From the NCBI GenBank assembly GCA_031292255.1, contig JARLHN010000015.1, positions 1-64,000 on the forward strand: a stretch of 64,000 bases of DNA, given 5' to 3'. The translations under genes were made by a program, and so were the position numbers. Below the pieces are notes generated by a model. The model saw only the letters and a list, made by a program, of their open reading frames with translations, had not been told where the DNA came from and made no database searches. Below, in pieces: positions 25,232-35,070 of the stretch (within the stretch, counting starts at the first letter, position 1; each line of letters opens with the position of its first letter). The stretch is from Oryzomonas sp. GTDB lineage: Bacteria > Desulfobacterota > Desulfuromonadia > Geobacterales > Pseudopelobacteraceae.

Positions 25232-26511
25232 TAGCCTCGTATCCCTTCAAAATGTTGTCCTGCGAGCCACGCCTTGGTCTCTCCGACCGTGAACAGGGAT
25301 CCGCACACCAGGATCAGATCGCCACTCCCGTTTTCGCGGAGGGCCGTTTCAATGCCGTTGCCGACGCTCCCGCAGGCAGTGGCCCGGAAACCGAGCCCTT
25401 CAAGGATTTTGGCCAGGGCGGCGTCGTTCAGGGCGCGTTCCACGGCAGGGGTGACGGCATAGGCGCTGTGGACCTTGCCGATAAGGGGGGCGAATATCGC
25501 AGGGATGTCCTTGTCGGACATGACGCCAGCCACCAGCAGGAGCCGTTTGTAGCGGTAATCGCCCAGCGCCTCGGCCAGGGCGGCGGCGCCGGCCGGGTTG
25601 TGGGCACCGTCCAGCAGCAGAGGGGGAGGGCCCGGGACCAGTTCCATACGGCCGGGCCATTGGGCGGCTCCGATGCCGGCCGTAAGGGCATGGGTTGGGA
25701 CAGGGCTCCCGGCGGTAGCCGCAAACGCTTCTGCAGCGGCCAGGGCCAGGGCGGCGTTCTGTGCCTGGTAGCGGCCCGGGATGCCGGGGGCTAGGTGGGG
25801 CAACTCCGTGCAAAGGCCTTGGTAGCGGAGGAAACCGTCGTCTCCCCACGAGGCGTGAAAGTCGTCTCCCTCCTGGATGAGCCGGTTGGCTCCCGCGCCG
25901 CAGATCCGGCGGATCACCTCCAGGGCTTCGGCCGGCTGGCGGGCGGAGACCACCGTGGTCTCCGGTTCGGCGATGCCTCCCTTTTCGGCGGCTATGTGGG
26001 CGAGGGATGCCCCCAGGTACTCGCAGTGGTCCAGCGCAATGGGGGTTATGACCGTCAACAGGGCGGGGATAACGGCGGTGGCATCCGATCTTCCCCCCAT
26101 CCCGGCCTCCATGACAGCCACTTCGGCGTGCTCTTCGGCAAAACAGAGGACAGCCAGGGCAGTGACGATCTCGAAGAAGGTGGCTTCGGCCGGGGCCAGT
26201 GCCATGACCGTACCGAGAAGCGCCTCAATGCGTTCCGGCGCCGGCTCCTGCCCGTTGATTCGGAAACGCTCGCTGAAGTTTACCAGGTGGGGAGAGGTGA
26301 ACAAGGCGGTACGAAGCCCCGCCTCCCCGAGCATCGAGGCAAGAAAGGCGGAAGTGGAGCCTTTGCCGTTGGTGCCGACCACATGGATACTGCGGAAAGA
26401 GCGTTCCGGGTGCCCCAGGCGCTCCAGGATGAGTCGGACCCGTTCCACGCCGGGACGAATGCCGAAACGCCGGCGGGCGTAGAGTTTCTCAAGCATGCCG
26501 GCCAGGGACAT
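25231..26511 (-). CDS. folC: Folylpolyglutamate synthase / dihydrofolate synthase
   Basis: A 426-residue Mur-ligase-fold enzyme. The P-loop is VVGTNGKGSTSAFLASML, the folate-binding loop region is FTSPHLVNFSERFRING, and VMEAGMGGRSDAT and LDHCEYLG are family signatures. The glutamate ligase domain starts near LLLDGAHNPAGA. It adds Glu residues to (dihydro)folates, ATP-dependent, in the cytosol. The start lies 1 bp after the accD stop and its own stop overlaps lptD, so it is an internal operon gene. Confidence 0.96.
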   Translation of the reverse strand: MSLAGMLEKLYARRRFGIRPGVERVRLILERLGHPERSFRSIHVVGTNGKGSTSAFLASMLGEAGLRTALFTSPHLVNFSERFRINGQEPAPERIEALLGTVMALAPAEATFFEIVTALAVLCFAEEHAEVAVMEAGMGGRSDATAVIPALLTVITPIALDHCEYLGASLAHIAAEKGGIAEPETTVVSARQPAEALEVIRRICGAGANRLIQEGDDFHASWGDDGFLRYQGLCTELPHLAPGIPGRYQAQNAALALAAAEAFAATAGSPVPTHALTAGIGAAQWPGRMELVPGPPPLLLDGAHNPAGAAALAEALGDYRYKRLLLVAGVMSDKDIPAIFAPLIGKVHSAYAVTPAVERALNDAALAKILEGLGFRATACGSVGNGIETALRENGSGDLILVCGSLFTVGETKAWLAGQHFEGIRG

Positions 26512-26512
26512 C

Positions 26513-27367
26513 TCAGGCAGCGGGGCGATGGAGCATCTTCAGGATCGAAGCGAGTTTGATGCGCATCTCCGAGCGGGGGCAGATCACGTCCACCATGCCG
26601 TGGTCCAGCAGGTACTCGGCCCGCTGAAACCCCTCCGGCAGTTTCTGGCGGATGGTCTGTTCAATGACCCGGGGCCCGGCAAAACCGATCAAGGCCTTGG
26701 GCTCGGCGATATTGAGGTCTCCCAGCATGGCAAAACTGGCGGTAACGCCGCCGGTGGTGGGGTCGGTCAGGATGGATATGAAGGGAATGCCGGCGTGCTT
26801 CAGCTTGGCCAAGGCAGCGGAGGTCTTTGCCATCTGCATCAGCGACAGGATGCTTTCCTGCATGCGCGCGCCGCCCGAGGCGGAGATGATGAGCACCGGC
26901 TGGCGTTGTTGAAGGCCCCGTTCGATGGAGCGGGTGATCTTTTCGCCGACCACGCTCCCCATGCTGCCCCCCATGAAGGCAAAATCAAAGCAGGCAACCT
27001 GCACACCCATGCCGTCGATAGTTCCCTCGACACAGATGACGGCGTCCTTTGACCCACCCTTGGCCACTGCGGCATCGATGCGTTCCTGGTAGCTCTTGGC
27101 ATCCTTGAAATCAAGGAAGTCCACCGACTTCATGCCGGCGTCGAACTCCTGCCATGTCCCGTTATCCAGCAGTATCTCCAGACGTCTGCGGGCCGGGATG
27201 CGGTAGTGGTGGCCGCACTTGGGGCAGACATTGAGATTGGCTTCGATCTCTTTGCCGAGGATGGTTTCGGAACAACCCTGGCATTTGACCCACATACCCT
27301 CGGGAACCTTGACCTTCTTTTCCCTGTTTTGCACGATTCCTGCTTTATCACGGTTGAACCAGCTCAT
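26513..27367 (-). CDS. accD: Acetyl-CoA carboxylase carboxyltransferase subunit beta
   Basis: A 284-residue AccD with an N-terminal four-Cys zinc ribbon (CQGC and CPKCGHH). The carboxyltransferase core includes FAFMGGSMGSVVGEKI, ISASGGARMQESILSL and DPTTGGVTASFAMLGD, ending in the usual GFAGPRVIEQTIRQKLPEGFQ segment. It forms the carboxyltransferase with AccA (not in the window) for malonyl-CoA synthesis. A longer in-frame start at 27421 lacks support; the ATG at 27367 has GAGG 7 nt upstream and starts with MSWFNR as in relatives. The trpA gene lies 223 bp upstream. Confidence 0.97.
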   Translation of the reverse strand: MSWFNRDKAGIVQNREKKVKVPEGMWVKCQGCSETILGKEIEANLNVCPKCGHHYRIPARRRLEILLDNGTWQEFDAGMKSVDFLDFKDAKSYQERIDAAVAKGGSKDAVICVEGTIDGMGVQVACFDFAFMGGSMGSVVGEKITRSIERGLQQRQPVLIISASGGARMQESILSLMQMAKTSAALAKLKHAGIPFISILTDPTTGGVTASFAMLGDLNIAEPKALIGFAGPRVIEQTIRQKLPEGFQRAEYLLDHGMVDVICPRSEMRIKLASILKMLHRPAA

Positions 27368-27590
27368 ATTAAACCTCGCGATCTGTAAAAACGTTACTTG
27401 AGTGAAAGGGGGTGGTAGCAAAAAAGCGGCGGCCTGTCAAGCTTTAGCAGGCAGCTGAAAAGCTATTGCGGAGAGCCGTCTGCGGCGTTGTGCGGTACTC
27501 GTTACCTCGGCTAACTGCTTGTTGTGTCTCGGCTGCTCCGTTCCGGGCGCCTGGCATCCGGTCTTCCTCATGACGTTTTTCGGCAACCTG

Positions 27591-28394
27591 TTAGGCCGGG
27601 CCGTGGGAGATGGCGCGTTTCAGGTCCCCGACCAGCCGCCTCAGTTCGCTCTTAAGCTTTGCGCCGGAATGTTGCTCGAACAGCTTGACGATGGCGCTGC
27701 CAACGACGACGCCATCGGCCATGGCCGCCACCTCGGCCGCCTGTTGGGGGGTGGAGATGCCGAACCCGGCCATGACCGGCACGTGGATCTTCCGGCGTAC
27801 CTTGGCCAGTTCGTCCGCCAAGGTCGCGGAGGTCTCCTGGCGCACGCCGGTGACACCGGTGACGGTCACGTAGTAGACGAAACCGCGCCCCAGTCTGGCG
27901 ACCGTAGCGATGCGCGACTTGTCCGAGGTCGGCGTCAGCAGGAAGATGACGTTCAATTCACTGAGGGCGGCATAACGAAGAAACTCGTCGGACTCCTCCG
28001 GGGGCATGTCCACCAAAAGAACGCCGTCCACGCCTGCCTGGACGGCATCGCGGCAAAAACGCTCATAGCCGTAGGCATGGATGGGGTTGAGATATCCCAT
28101 CAGGATGATCGGAATGTCCTGTGCCGTTCTTACTCTTGTCACGGTTGCGAGGATTCCCGCCAGGGTGGTGCCGGCAGCCAGGGCCCGTTCGGAAGCCAGT
28201 TGGATGGTCGGACCGTCCGCCATGGGGTCGGAAAAGGGGACGCCCAGTTCGATGATATCCGCGCCGGCATCCGCCAACAGCCGGATCATCTCTTCAGTAG
28301 TGTCCAGATCCGGGTCGCCGGCGGTTATGAAGGTCACAAGGGCCTTGTCGTTGTGGCGGTGGAGTGTGGCAAGTCGTTGGGAAAGTCGGTCCAT
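27591..28394 (-). CDS. trpA: Tryptophan synthase alpha subunit
   Basis: A 267-residue TIM barrel. Catalytic Glu lies in [20 protein letters not shown], the second catalytic Asp lies in the same segment, and the phosphate-binding motifs are [10 protein letters not shown] and [11 protein letters not shown]. It cleaves indole-3-glycerol phosphate to indole, channelled to TrpB, which is not in the window. The GGAG upstream is at a long spacing (~11 nt), hinting at modest initiation. The upstream gap holds a MITE-like element, so it has been separated from, or never joined to, other trp genes here. Confidence 0.96.
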   Translation of the reverse strand: MDRLSQRLATLHRHNDKALVTFITAGDPDLDTTEEMIRLLADAGADIIELGVPFSDPMADGPTIQLASERALAAGTTLAGILATVTRVRTAQDIPIILMGYLNPIHAYGYERFCRDAVQAGVDGVLLVDMPPEESDEFLRYAALSELNVIFLLTPTSDKSRIATVARLGRGFVYYVTVTGVTGVRQETSATLADELAKVRRKIHVPVMAGFGISTPQQAAEVAAMADGVVVGSAIVKLFEQHSGAKLKSELRRLVGDLKRAISHGPA

Positions 28395-28449
28395 GTTGTT
28401 GCACTCTCCGGGGGGCTTTCTGAAAAAGCAGTTAAATGTTGGTCAGTTA

Positions 28450-28604
28450 ACCTGAAAACGGCAGTCAGTAACCGCAAAGACGCAAAGAAGACAAAGAAAT
28501 CAAAATGCTTATGAAAATAAAGACTCGAACCTATCCGATGAAAGACTGTGGTAAGACAACTGACTGATTTTCCTTCGCGTACTTTGCGTCCTTGCGGTTC
28601 AAAA
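28450..28604 (+). mobile_element. MITE-like element, copy 1
   Basis: A ~155-bp non-coding block bounded by 18-bp imperfect inverted repeats (AACCGCAAAGACGCAAAG at 28470-28487 and its complement at 28582-28599). A nearly full-length second copy lies inverted at 47738-47890 and shares the interior as well, e.g. TATGNNAATAANGACTC and ATGAAAGACT. It lies between trpA and the chemoreceptor gene. The outer flanks CTGAAAACGGC are also shared. Confidence 0.72.
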
Positions 28605-28687
28605 GCATTTTTTAGGTTTAATCCAAGAAAGGTTGGGAGTGGCTCCCCCTTCGGCAAAGGGAAAGACAAACAGCGCCTCTCGTTCTC

Positions 28688-30847
28688 TTAGAGCTTGAAA
28701 CCGGACATTTCCGTTTCCAGAAGGTCGATCTGCTTTGAGAGATTGGTAACGGAATGTTCCATGAGTTCGGCAGCCTCGGCGTTGGCGGCGGAGGTGAGCT
28801 GAATGTTGTCAAGGGCCTTGAGTATCTGGGCGCTGTTGAGACCCTGGGAACGGCACGCATCACGGATCTGTTCGATCATGGAGGTCACGTCTTCGGTGGA
28901 GCGGGCGATCAGGCTGCTGGCGCGGCTCTGCTCACGCGTTGAGGTGCGGACGTGGACGGTCAGGTCCTTCATGCTCTCCACCGCCGCCGAGATCAGGTCG
29001 CTCCCGCGGGAGTGTTCGCGCGCCGATGACGCGATATGCCCGACCATCTCTTCCACACTGGTCATGGCCTCCTTGATGCTTTGGCTGCCACGGGCCTGTT
29101 CGACGGTGGCTCGCGCTATCTCCCTGACCTGGATGCTGGCTTTCTGGACGCCGCTGACGATCTTTTCCAGGGCGGCGCCGGAGCGCTGGGAAAGTTTTTC
29201 CCCTTCCGAAATATACTCTTCCGCCTGGCTGATCGCCTCAACGGCGCGCGCGGTTTCGTTCTGCACCCCACTGATGACGGAGGCGATCTCACGGGTGGAA
29301 CTGCTGGTCCGTTCGGAAAGTTCACGGATCTCGTCGGCCACCACCGCGAATCCCTTGCCGTGCTCTCCGGCCTGGGCGGCAATGATGGCGGCATTGAGGG
29401 CCAGCAGGTTGGTCTGTTCGGCCACCTCATCGATGACCGAGAGGATGGTGCCGATGTCGTTGGCCTTGAGGGACAGGTTTACTATGACCTCTGCGGTTAT
29501 GTGGGATGAACGGCGGATGTCCTGCATGCCGGCGATGGTTTCTTCCACTGCCTTCTTGCCTGTTTCGGCGTCATTTTTGACACCTTCGGAGATGGCCGAG
29601 GTGTCCATGGCGCTTTTTTCGACCTGCTTGATGGTGGCGTCCATCTCTGCGATGGATGAGGCCGTGGTGCTGGAGGCGTCCAGAAGATTGGCGATGCTCG
29701 CGTCGATCTCCTTGATGGATGAGGCCATCTCGATGATCGAAATGCTGACCTCGTTGACCTCGCCCCCCAGTTTGTCGGCGTTTATGGCAACCTCCTCGAT
29801 ACTGGCCGCCATCTCCAGGATCGAGGAGGACGTCTCCGAGGCCGACACGGAGAGCCTGTCGATGTCGTTCGAGATGTCCTGGACCGACTTGTTGATGAGT
29901 TCCACCGCCCGGGATGTCTCTGCAACCGTTACCTTCTGGAGTTTTGCCGAGTTGACCACCTGGCGGGACGCCTTTTCGATGTTGTTGTCGATGGAGGTGA
30001 ACTCTTCGGAGGCAATGTTGACCCGGGAAACCATGTTTTGCAGGTTCTCGGCCATGGTGTTCATGGCCGTTGCCAGGGCGCCGGTTTCTCCCCCCCCTTT
30101 GCTGTCGAGGCGGCTGTCGAGCTTGCCGTCCGCCATGGTGCGGGCAAAAACGACGCACTTCCGCAATGGCCTGGTTATGGAAAGGGTGATCAGGTACGCG
30201 AGAACGGCCACCAGGAAGACTACCAGAAAGCCGACGATGCTGGCCGTCATGATCTTGGCGGCGATGTTTGAGGATACCTGCCTTTCAACGGCGCTGACGT
30301 CATGGTGAATGGTTTCGACCATGGCCGCGACGGTGGTGCTGAAACTGTTGAACCGCTGTGTCTGGATGCCGGTCATGAGGTAACTGGCCCTGAGCACGTC
30401 CCCCTTCTCGGCGGCTGGCAAGACCTCGCCCAGCAGCGTCCTCTTATAATCGAACCAGATGATGTAAGCCTTGTTGATGGTCTCCCACTCGCTGCGCGAG
30501 TTAATCGACTTCAGGACGATGCTGAACTTGCTGTCGATATCGTTTGTGAGCTGTTTTACGGTCGTAACTATCTTGTCGATGGCGGCTGGATCGGTTTCCA
30601 GCATGAAATTTTGCATCTCATTGCTGATCTGGTAGAGGTCGGATTTGAGAAGCGCGATATTTTCGAGGGCGTTGTTGTTGGCCTGGATGATTTTGTAGGT
30701 ACTCCCCCCGATCCTGACATCGTTGAGGAGCATGCTGCCGAGTACGGCCAAGAGCATGATGCCGGAGAAGGCCGCTGCCGAGAGCAGCGTCATCTTGGCG
30801 CGCAGGCTGAAACCTTTGCCGTTGGGCGAATCGGAGGTTGTCTGCAC
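28688..30847 (-). CDS. Methyl-accepting chemotaxis protein
   Basis: A 719-residue chemoreceptor. TM1 is at ~20-42 ([22 protein letters not shown]), followed by a ~150-residue periplasmic four-helix-bundle sensor, TM2 at ~195-220, and HAMP ([22 protein letters not shown]). The long cytoplasmic helical hairpin has the conserved tip [18 protein letters not shown], where A-x-A-G-E-x-G-K-GF-VVADEIR follows. It signals to CheA/CheW, none of which is nearby. The C-terminus lacks a CheR-tethering pentapeptide. The HAMP-to-tip length suggests one of the longer Geobacter receptor classes. Confidence 0.95.
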   Translation of the reverse strand: MQTTSDSPNGKGFSLRAKMTLLSAAAFSGIMLLAVLGSMLLNDVRIGGSTYKIIQANNNALENIALLKSDLYQISNEMQNFMLETDPAAIDKIVTTVKQLTNDIDSKFSIVLKSINSRSEWETINKAYIIWFDYKRTLLGEVLPAAEKGDVLRASYLMTGIQTQRFNSFSTTVAAMVETIHHDVSAVERQVSSNIAAKIMTASIVGFLVVFLVAVLAYLITLSITRPLRKCVVFARTMADGKLDSRLDSKGGGETGALATAMNTMAENLQNMVSRVNIASEEFTSIDNNIEKASRQVVNSAKLQKVTVAETSRAVELINKSVQDISNDIDRLSVSASETSSSILEMAASIEEVAINADKLGGEVNEVSISIIEMASSIKEIDASIANLLDASSTTASSIAEMDATIKQVEKSAMDTSAISEGVKNDAETGKKAVEETIAGMQDIRRSSHITAEVIVNLSLKANDIGTILSVIDEVAEQTNLLALNAAIIAAQAGEHGKGFAVVADEIRELSERTSSSTREIASVISGVQNETARAVEAISQAEEYISEGEKLSQRSGAALEKIVSGVQKASIQVREIARATVEQARGSQSIKEAMTSVEEMVGHIASSAREHSRGSDLISAAVESMKDLTVHVRTSTREQSRASSLIARSTEDVTSMIEQIRDACRSQGLNSAQILKALDNIQLTSAANAEAAELMEHSVTNLSKQIDLLETEMSGFKL

Positions 30848-31014
30848 GTGGTGCGAGCTCCTTGGTCTGCGAAGTAGTGTTTCAAGCGCCGGGGTGGTGT
30901 TCGCTGCCGTCGCCGTTTCGCCTGCGGATGCATCGCGCGGGCCGTCGGAAAACAGGGGTGCCTACGGAAAAAGCGGCCCAACTATAGCAGAGCTGTCGCT
31001 TTCATATCAAGCAA

Positions 31015-31043
31015 AAACGCCCGCGGCACGGGCCGCGGGCGGA
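31015..31043 (-). terminator. Terminator of the lytic transglycosylase gene
   Basis: A perfect 10-bp stem, CGCCCGCGGC / GCCGCGGGCG, with a 4-nt loop, followed on the minus strand by TTTTTG. It lies 41 bp after the stop of the gene at 31084. Confidence 0.85.
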
Positions 31044-31083
31044 AGGGGAAGATGAAAAGGTGAAGAGCGCTGTGCTGCATTCG

Positions 31084-31731
31084 TCAGGGTGTTTTTATGT
31101 TCGACTCTTCCATGGCAATGCGCTCGGTCCGGCGATCCAACTCGGCCTGCATCTCCCGGCGAACGTGCCGGACTCTTTTCATGTAGGCATCGGCCTGAGG
31201 ACCCCAGCCGCAGTAGAGCTTTTTGGCCCGTTCCAGATTGCCGGAGGCTGTTTGCAGCTTGGTGAACAGCTCACGAACGGCGGCTTCGGCGCATTTTCCG
31301 TCATTTTTCATGTCCTGGGGGGTGTAACCGTGGCTTCTGGCCCGCTGGGGCATGAGTTGCCACACGCCCAGTGCCCCTTTGGAAGAGAGGGCCACCGCTG
31401 AGAGGCGGTGTCCCCCGGTTTCGGCCAGTGCGATCTCTGCCAGATCGAAGGGCATGAAAGGGGTGTCAAGGGTCTTGGTAAAACAGAGGGCCGCCAGTTG
31501 ACTCGCCCGCTCCGGGGTCGTGCATCGGGTGAAGGCGGCCTCGATGGCCTTTACCTGACGCTTTCGCTCGCTTATGGAGATACCTTTCTCCAGGAGGTTC
31601 CTGAACTCCAGGTCAAGGGGGGTCTCAAAAGCAGTCATTGCCGCAGCCTGCGGCTCTGCTTTTTTGATCGGGGGAGGGTCGCAGCCTGCCAGTGGAAGCA
31701 GGCATGTTATGCAGAGTAGTTTTTTTAGCAT
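31084..31731 (-). CDS. Lipoprotein lytic transglycosylase (SLT domain)
   Basis: A 215-residue protein with lipobox LLPLAGC (MLKKLLCITCLLPLAGC). The SLT domain spans ~95-200: catalytic Glu in EIALAETGGHRLSA, then the G-x-x-G-x-x-Q-[LM]-MP motif (GALGVWQLMPQRA) and the late YCGWGPQADAYMKRV segment. It would cleave glycan strands of peptidoglycan at the membrane face. ETGGH replaces the commoner ES-x-x, which is a moderate deviation. It is monocistronic, with its own terminator. Confidence 0.87.
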   Translation of the reverse strand: MLKKLLCITCLLPLAGCDPPPIKKAEPQAAAMTAFETPLDLEFRNLLEKGISISERKRQVKAIEAAFTRCTTPERASQLAALCFTKTLDTPFMPFDLAEIALAETGGHRLSAVALSSKGALGVWQLMPQRARSHGYTPQDMKNDGKCAEAAVRELFTKLQTASGNLERAKKLYCGWGPQADAYMKRVRHVRREMQAELDRRTERIAMEESNIKTP

Positions 31732-31842
31732 AAGAAAGAGTTGGTCAGTGGTATAGGCTTTGCCGGAATGGCGTACGCGCCACGGGGTAACGATGGTTGC
31801 TCCGGCTGGATGCTCCTTTCTTGCTGGATTTACCCTGATACG

Positions 31843-31870
31843 CCAAAGTCCCGGTTGGCCGGGACTTTGG
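31843..31870 (-). terminator. Hairpin downstream of cydB
   Basis: A perfect 12-bp stem, CCAAAGTCCCGG / CCGGGACTTTGG, with a 4-nt loop, ~100 bp beyond the cydB stop. There is no U-tract, so it may act as an mRNA 3'-end stabiliser or a weak terminator rather than a classic one. Confidence 0.55.
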
Positions 31871-31967
31871 ATGTGCTCAAGGTTGCATATTCATATACTG
31901 CATGATGTTTGATTTGTCAAGTCAAGCAGGTCAACATTCAATAATATCGGTGTGTTACATCAATAAA

Positions 31968-33023
31968 TCAGTAGGCCTCCGGGCTCCCAAGCACATCCTC
32001 GTTGCTGACCCGCGCCCGGAAGATGCGATACACCCAGATCTTGTAAGCGATAACGGTCGGAACGCATATCAGCGCCACGACAGTCATGATCTGTAGCGTC
32101 AGCAGACTGGACGAGGAGTTGTAGATGGTCAGGTTGGAGGCGGGGTCGATGTTAGAGGGGATCAGGTTGGGGAAGAGCCCGGCCACGCCGGTGAAAACCA
32201 CGAAGACAATGGTCAGGCACGAAAAGGTGAAGGCCTTGTAGTACTCGTTTATTGCGGCAAAGACCTTGATCATAATGAGCGAGGCCACGGCAATCACAGG
32301 GATGACCAGCAGAAGCGGTGTCTTGAAGAAGTTGTCGTACAGCCTGGTGGCGGGGTAGGTGTAGCCGAGAAAGAGGACCGCCACCACCAGAAGCGGCAAC
32401 CAGAGCTTATTGGCCAGGTCGGCGCTCCGCTTGCTCAGGTCGCCGGTGGTCTTGATGGCTGCGTAGATCGAGCCGTGCACGGCAAAGAGCATGACGAACA
32501 GCACGCCGGTTATCAAGCCGTAGGGGTTGAGCAGGCCGATAAGGGTCCCGTCGTAGGCGAAGTTCACGGCGGCAAAATCGTTCCTCATGGGGATGCCCTT
32601 GAAAATATTGCCGAACGCCACCCCGAACAGCAAGGCCGGAAGAAAGCTGGAGATGCAGATGGCTACGTCCCAGGCCTTCTTCCATGTGGTGCTTTCCAGC
32701 TTGCCCCTGAACTCAAAGGAGACGCCGCGCACGATCAGGGCAAACAGTAAAAGCAGCAGGGCCGAGTACAGATTGCTGAACATCAGGGCATAGGTGGTGG
32801 GAAAGGCCGCAAAGGTGGCGCCGCCGGCGGTAACCAGCCAGACCTCGTTGCCGTCCCAGACCGGGCCGACCGTATTGATCAGCACCCGCTTCTCGGTATC
32901 GTTTTTGGCCAGGAAGACGGACAGGAAACCTGTACCGAGTACGAAGCCGTCCAACATGAAATAGGCTGCCCACAGCACTCCCCACAACACGAACCAAATG
33001 ATCTGAAATACGGATACGTCCAT
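31968..33023 (-). CDS. cydB: Cytochrome bd quinol oxidase subunit II
   Basis: A 351-residue membrane protein with eight or nine helices. The start FQIIWFVLWGVLWAAYFMLDGFVLG and VGPVWDGNEVWLVTAGGATF are hallmarks of CydB. Its ATG lies 3 bp after the cydA stop, so the two are one operon. The pair forms the high-affinity bd oxidase, reducing O2 with quinol electrons. In a largely anaerobic metal-reducing type organism this usually protects against oxygen. No CydX small subunit is visible after the stop. Confidence 0.96.
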   Translation of the reverse strand: MDVSVFQIIWFVLWGVLWAAYFMLDGFVLGTGFLSVFLAKNDTEKRVLINTVGPVWDGNEVWLVTAGGATFAAFPTTYALMFSNLYSALLLLLFALIVRGVSFEFRGKLESTTWKKAWDVAICISSFLPALLFGVAFGNIFKGIPMRNDFAAVNFAYDGTLIGLLNPYGLITGVLFVMLFAVHGSIYAAIKTTGDLSKRSADLANKLWLPLLVVAVLFLGYTYPATRLYDNFFKTPLLLVIPVIAVASLIMIKVFAAINEYYKAFTFSCLTIVFVVFTGVAGLFPNLIPSNIDPASNLTIYNSSSSLLTLQIMTVVALICVPTVIAYKIWVYRIFRARVSNEDVLGSPEAY

Positions 33024-33026
33024 AGT

Positions 33027-34373
33027 TTATGCCCTCCCCTGAACGTTGATGATGGCGGAAAGATCCTTGTCCGGCCCTTTTTTGGCGTATTTGACCAACA
33101 AGAAAATATCAATTGCGCCCAACAGGCCGTACAGTACGGTAAAGCCCAGGAGCGACAGGGCCACTTGGGTGGCCGAGATCGATTTTGAAACCGCATCCGC
33201 GGTCTTGAGCACACCGTAGACGATCCAGGGTTGCCGCCCCAATTCAGCAACGAGCCAGCCGAATTGTTCCGCCAGGTAGGGGGCCGGAATCGCGCATACC
33301 ATGATCGTGAGGAAAACACGCTGGTTCTCCAGGCCCTGTCTGCGCGACAGGAAAATGGCCGCCAGGCTGGCAAGGATCATGAGCGTGCCGAGACCGACCA
33401 TCATGCGGAAGCTGAAAAAGGTCGGGGTGACAAGGGGACGGAGATCCTTGGGAAACTCCTTGAGCCCCTTGATCTCGGCGTTCGGATCATGAAAGGCCAG
33501 CATGCTGAGTGCGTTGGGGATGCAGATCTGCTCGAATGCGTTGCACTCCCGGACCGGGTCAGGAAGAAGCAGGAGGTTCATGCCGACGCCCCGCTTGGTT
33601 TCCCACTGGGACTCCATGGCGGCGAATTTGCTGGGCTGGGTCCTGGCGATCTCCACGGCGTGGAAGTCACCGGTCAGGCCGACGCCGATCGAGGCGACAA
33701 AGGCCCAGACCGCAGCCAGCCTGAAAGAGCGTTTGAAAAAGTCGATCTCGTTGCCGCGCAGCAGGTGCCAGGCGGAAACCCCCATGATGAGGAAGGCTGC
33801 CAGTGCATAGCCGGAGAGCAGGGTATGGGTGAATTTGATCCAGCCGTACGGGTTGGTCAGGACCGCCAGGAAGTCGTTCATCTCGGCCCGGTTGTTGCGC
33901 AGCACATACCCGACAGGTTTCTGCATCCAGGCGTTGGCCAGGAGGATGATCAGGGCCGAAACATTCGTGGCGACCGAGGCCAGCCAGATGGAGGTCAGGT
34001 GGGCCTTCTTGGAAATCTTGTTCCAACCGAAGATCCAGACGCCAATAAAGACCGACTCAAGGAAGAAGGCCAGAGTTGCCTCGATTGCCAGCGGAGCGCC
34101 GAAGATGTCCCCGACGTAGCGGGAATACTCGGACCAGTTCATGCCGAACTGGAATTCCATGGTGAGGCCGGTAACGACCCCCAGAGCAAAGTTGATCAGG
34201 AACAGTTTGCCCCAAAACTTGGTCATGCGGAGCCAGGTCTCGTCACCGGTCGTCACATACCTGGTTTCCATCCAGGCGGTCAGGATCGAGAGCCCGAGGG
34301 TCAGAGGGACAAAGATCCAATGGAACATGGCGGTTGCTGCGAACTGCAGCTGACTAAGGGTTACTACGTCCAT
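33027..34373 (-). CDS. cydA: Cytochrome bd quinol oxidase subunit I
   Basis: A 448-residue subunit, shorter than E. coli CydA, so of the short Q-loop type. Haem ligand and family sites are visible: the His in FAATAMFHWIFVPLTLGL, GVVTGLTMEFQFGMNW, the second His in KFTHTLLSGYALA, the Q-loop start GDFHAVEIARTQPSKFAAME and GRQPWIVYG near the C-terminus. AAGGAGGA precedes the ATG. It is followed by cydB. An Rrf2 regulator gene lies 208 bp upstream in the same orientation. Confidence 0.96.
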   Translation of the reverse strand: MDVVTLSQLQFAATAMFHWIFVPLTLGLSILTAWMETRYVTTGDETWLRMTKFWGKLFLINFALGVVTGLTMEFQFGMNWSEYSRYVGDIFGAPLAIEATLAFFLESVFIGVWIFGWNKISKKAHLTSIWLASVATNVSALIILLANAWMQKPVGYVLRNNRAEMNDFLAVLTNPYGWIKFTHTLLSGYALAAFLIMGVSAWHLLRGNEIDFFKRSFRLAAVWAFVASIGVGLTGDFHAVEIARTQPSKFAAMESQWETKRGVGMNLLLLPDPVRECNAFEQICIPNALSMLAFHDPNAEIKGLKEFPKDLRPLVTPTFFSFRMMVGLGTLMILASLAAIFLSRRQGLENQRVFLTIMVCAIPAPYLAEQFGWLVAELGRQPWIVYGVLKTADAVSKSISATQVALSLLGFTVLYGLLGAIDIFLLVKYAKKGPDKDLSAIINVQGRA

Positions 34374-34581
34374 ACATCCTCCTTGCTAAGATAGTGGTAT
34401 TAAGGGGTGTGTCTTCACAGTCACCATTGACAATGAAGAAACACCCCCGATTTGGTGCAACAAAGAAGCAATTCGCAATACTATAGCTACATTTTCTGAA
34501 ATACAATTATTTGTGTATAATAAGATCCATTTTGTCCCATTTTGGGGCAAATTTTTTTTGGGTTGTCCAACGCGGACAGGA

Positions 34582-34986
34582 TTATCCTTCAGCCAATTCC
34601 TTCAGGGTGACCTTCTCGAGGATGCCCCGGACCTGAGACTGCACGTTCATCCATACCGGATGCACGTTGCACGCAATGCTGCGGTCGCAATTAATGCCGT
34701 TGACGACGCATCTGTTGGGGATAATCGGACCCTCCACGGCTTCGACCACATCCAGAAGGGTGATCTTGTCCGCCGGGCGGCCGATTACGAATCCGCCGCC
34801 GGTGCCGCGGAACGACTTTACCAGGCCGATCTTGCTGAATTGCTGGAAGATCTTTGCCAGGAATGTCGGTGGTACGTCAACCACCGCCGCGATGTCGCTT
34901 AACAGGCAGACCTGATCGGCAGGTCTGGATGCCAGATAGACGATGCCGCGAATTGCATATTCACCCTTGCGGGTAAGCTCCATCAT
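34582..34986 (-). CDS. Rrf2-family transcriptional regulator
   Basis: A 134-residue regulator with the Rrf2 winged helix: MELTRKGEYAIRGIVYLASR, then AAVVDVPPTFLAKIFQQFSKIGLVKS and RGTGGGFVIGRP. Three Cys (RCVVNGINCDRSIACNV) are placed where IscR, NsrR and RsrR bind a [2Fe-2S] or [4Fe-4S] cluster, so an Fe-S-based sensor of O2, NO or redox state is likely. It lies just upstream of cydAB. A palindrome at 34999-35021 covers its promoter, so autoregulation is likely. Confidence 0.9.
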   Translation of the reverse strand: MMELTRKGEYAIRGIVYLASRPADQVCLLSDIAAVVDVPPTFLAKIFQQFSKIGLVKSFRGTGGGFVIGRPADKITLLDVVEAVEGPIIPNRCVVNGINCDRSIACNVHPVWMNVQSQVRGILEKVTLKELAEG

Positions 34987-34998
34987 CGATATAACCTC

Positions 34999-35021
34999 AA
35001 AAAGACTTTATATGTCTTTTT
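34999..35021 (-). promoter_or_regulatory. Palindromic operator candidate of the Rrf2 gene
   Basis: An 8-bp inverted repeat, AAAAAGAC / GTCTTTTT, with a 7-bp spacer; its left edge is 12 bp upstream of the Rrf2 start codon. An AT-rich TATAAAG lies inside on the minus strand. Size and position suit an Rrf2 dimer site. Confidence 0.55.
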
Positions 35022-35070
35022 AGGGTTTTTTAGCCGGATTGTCAATAGAAATATTTGGGGGGGCGATTTG

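Noticed and set aside
28803-30308. 501-codon plus-strand frame
   Set aside because: Antisense to the chemoreceptor; Ser/Ala/Met-rich pattern is typical of such shadows.
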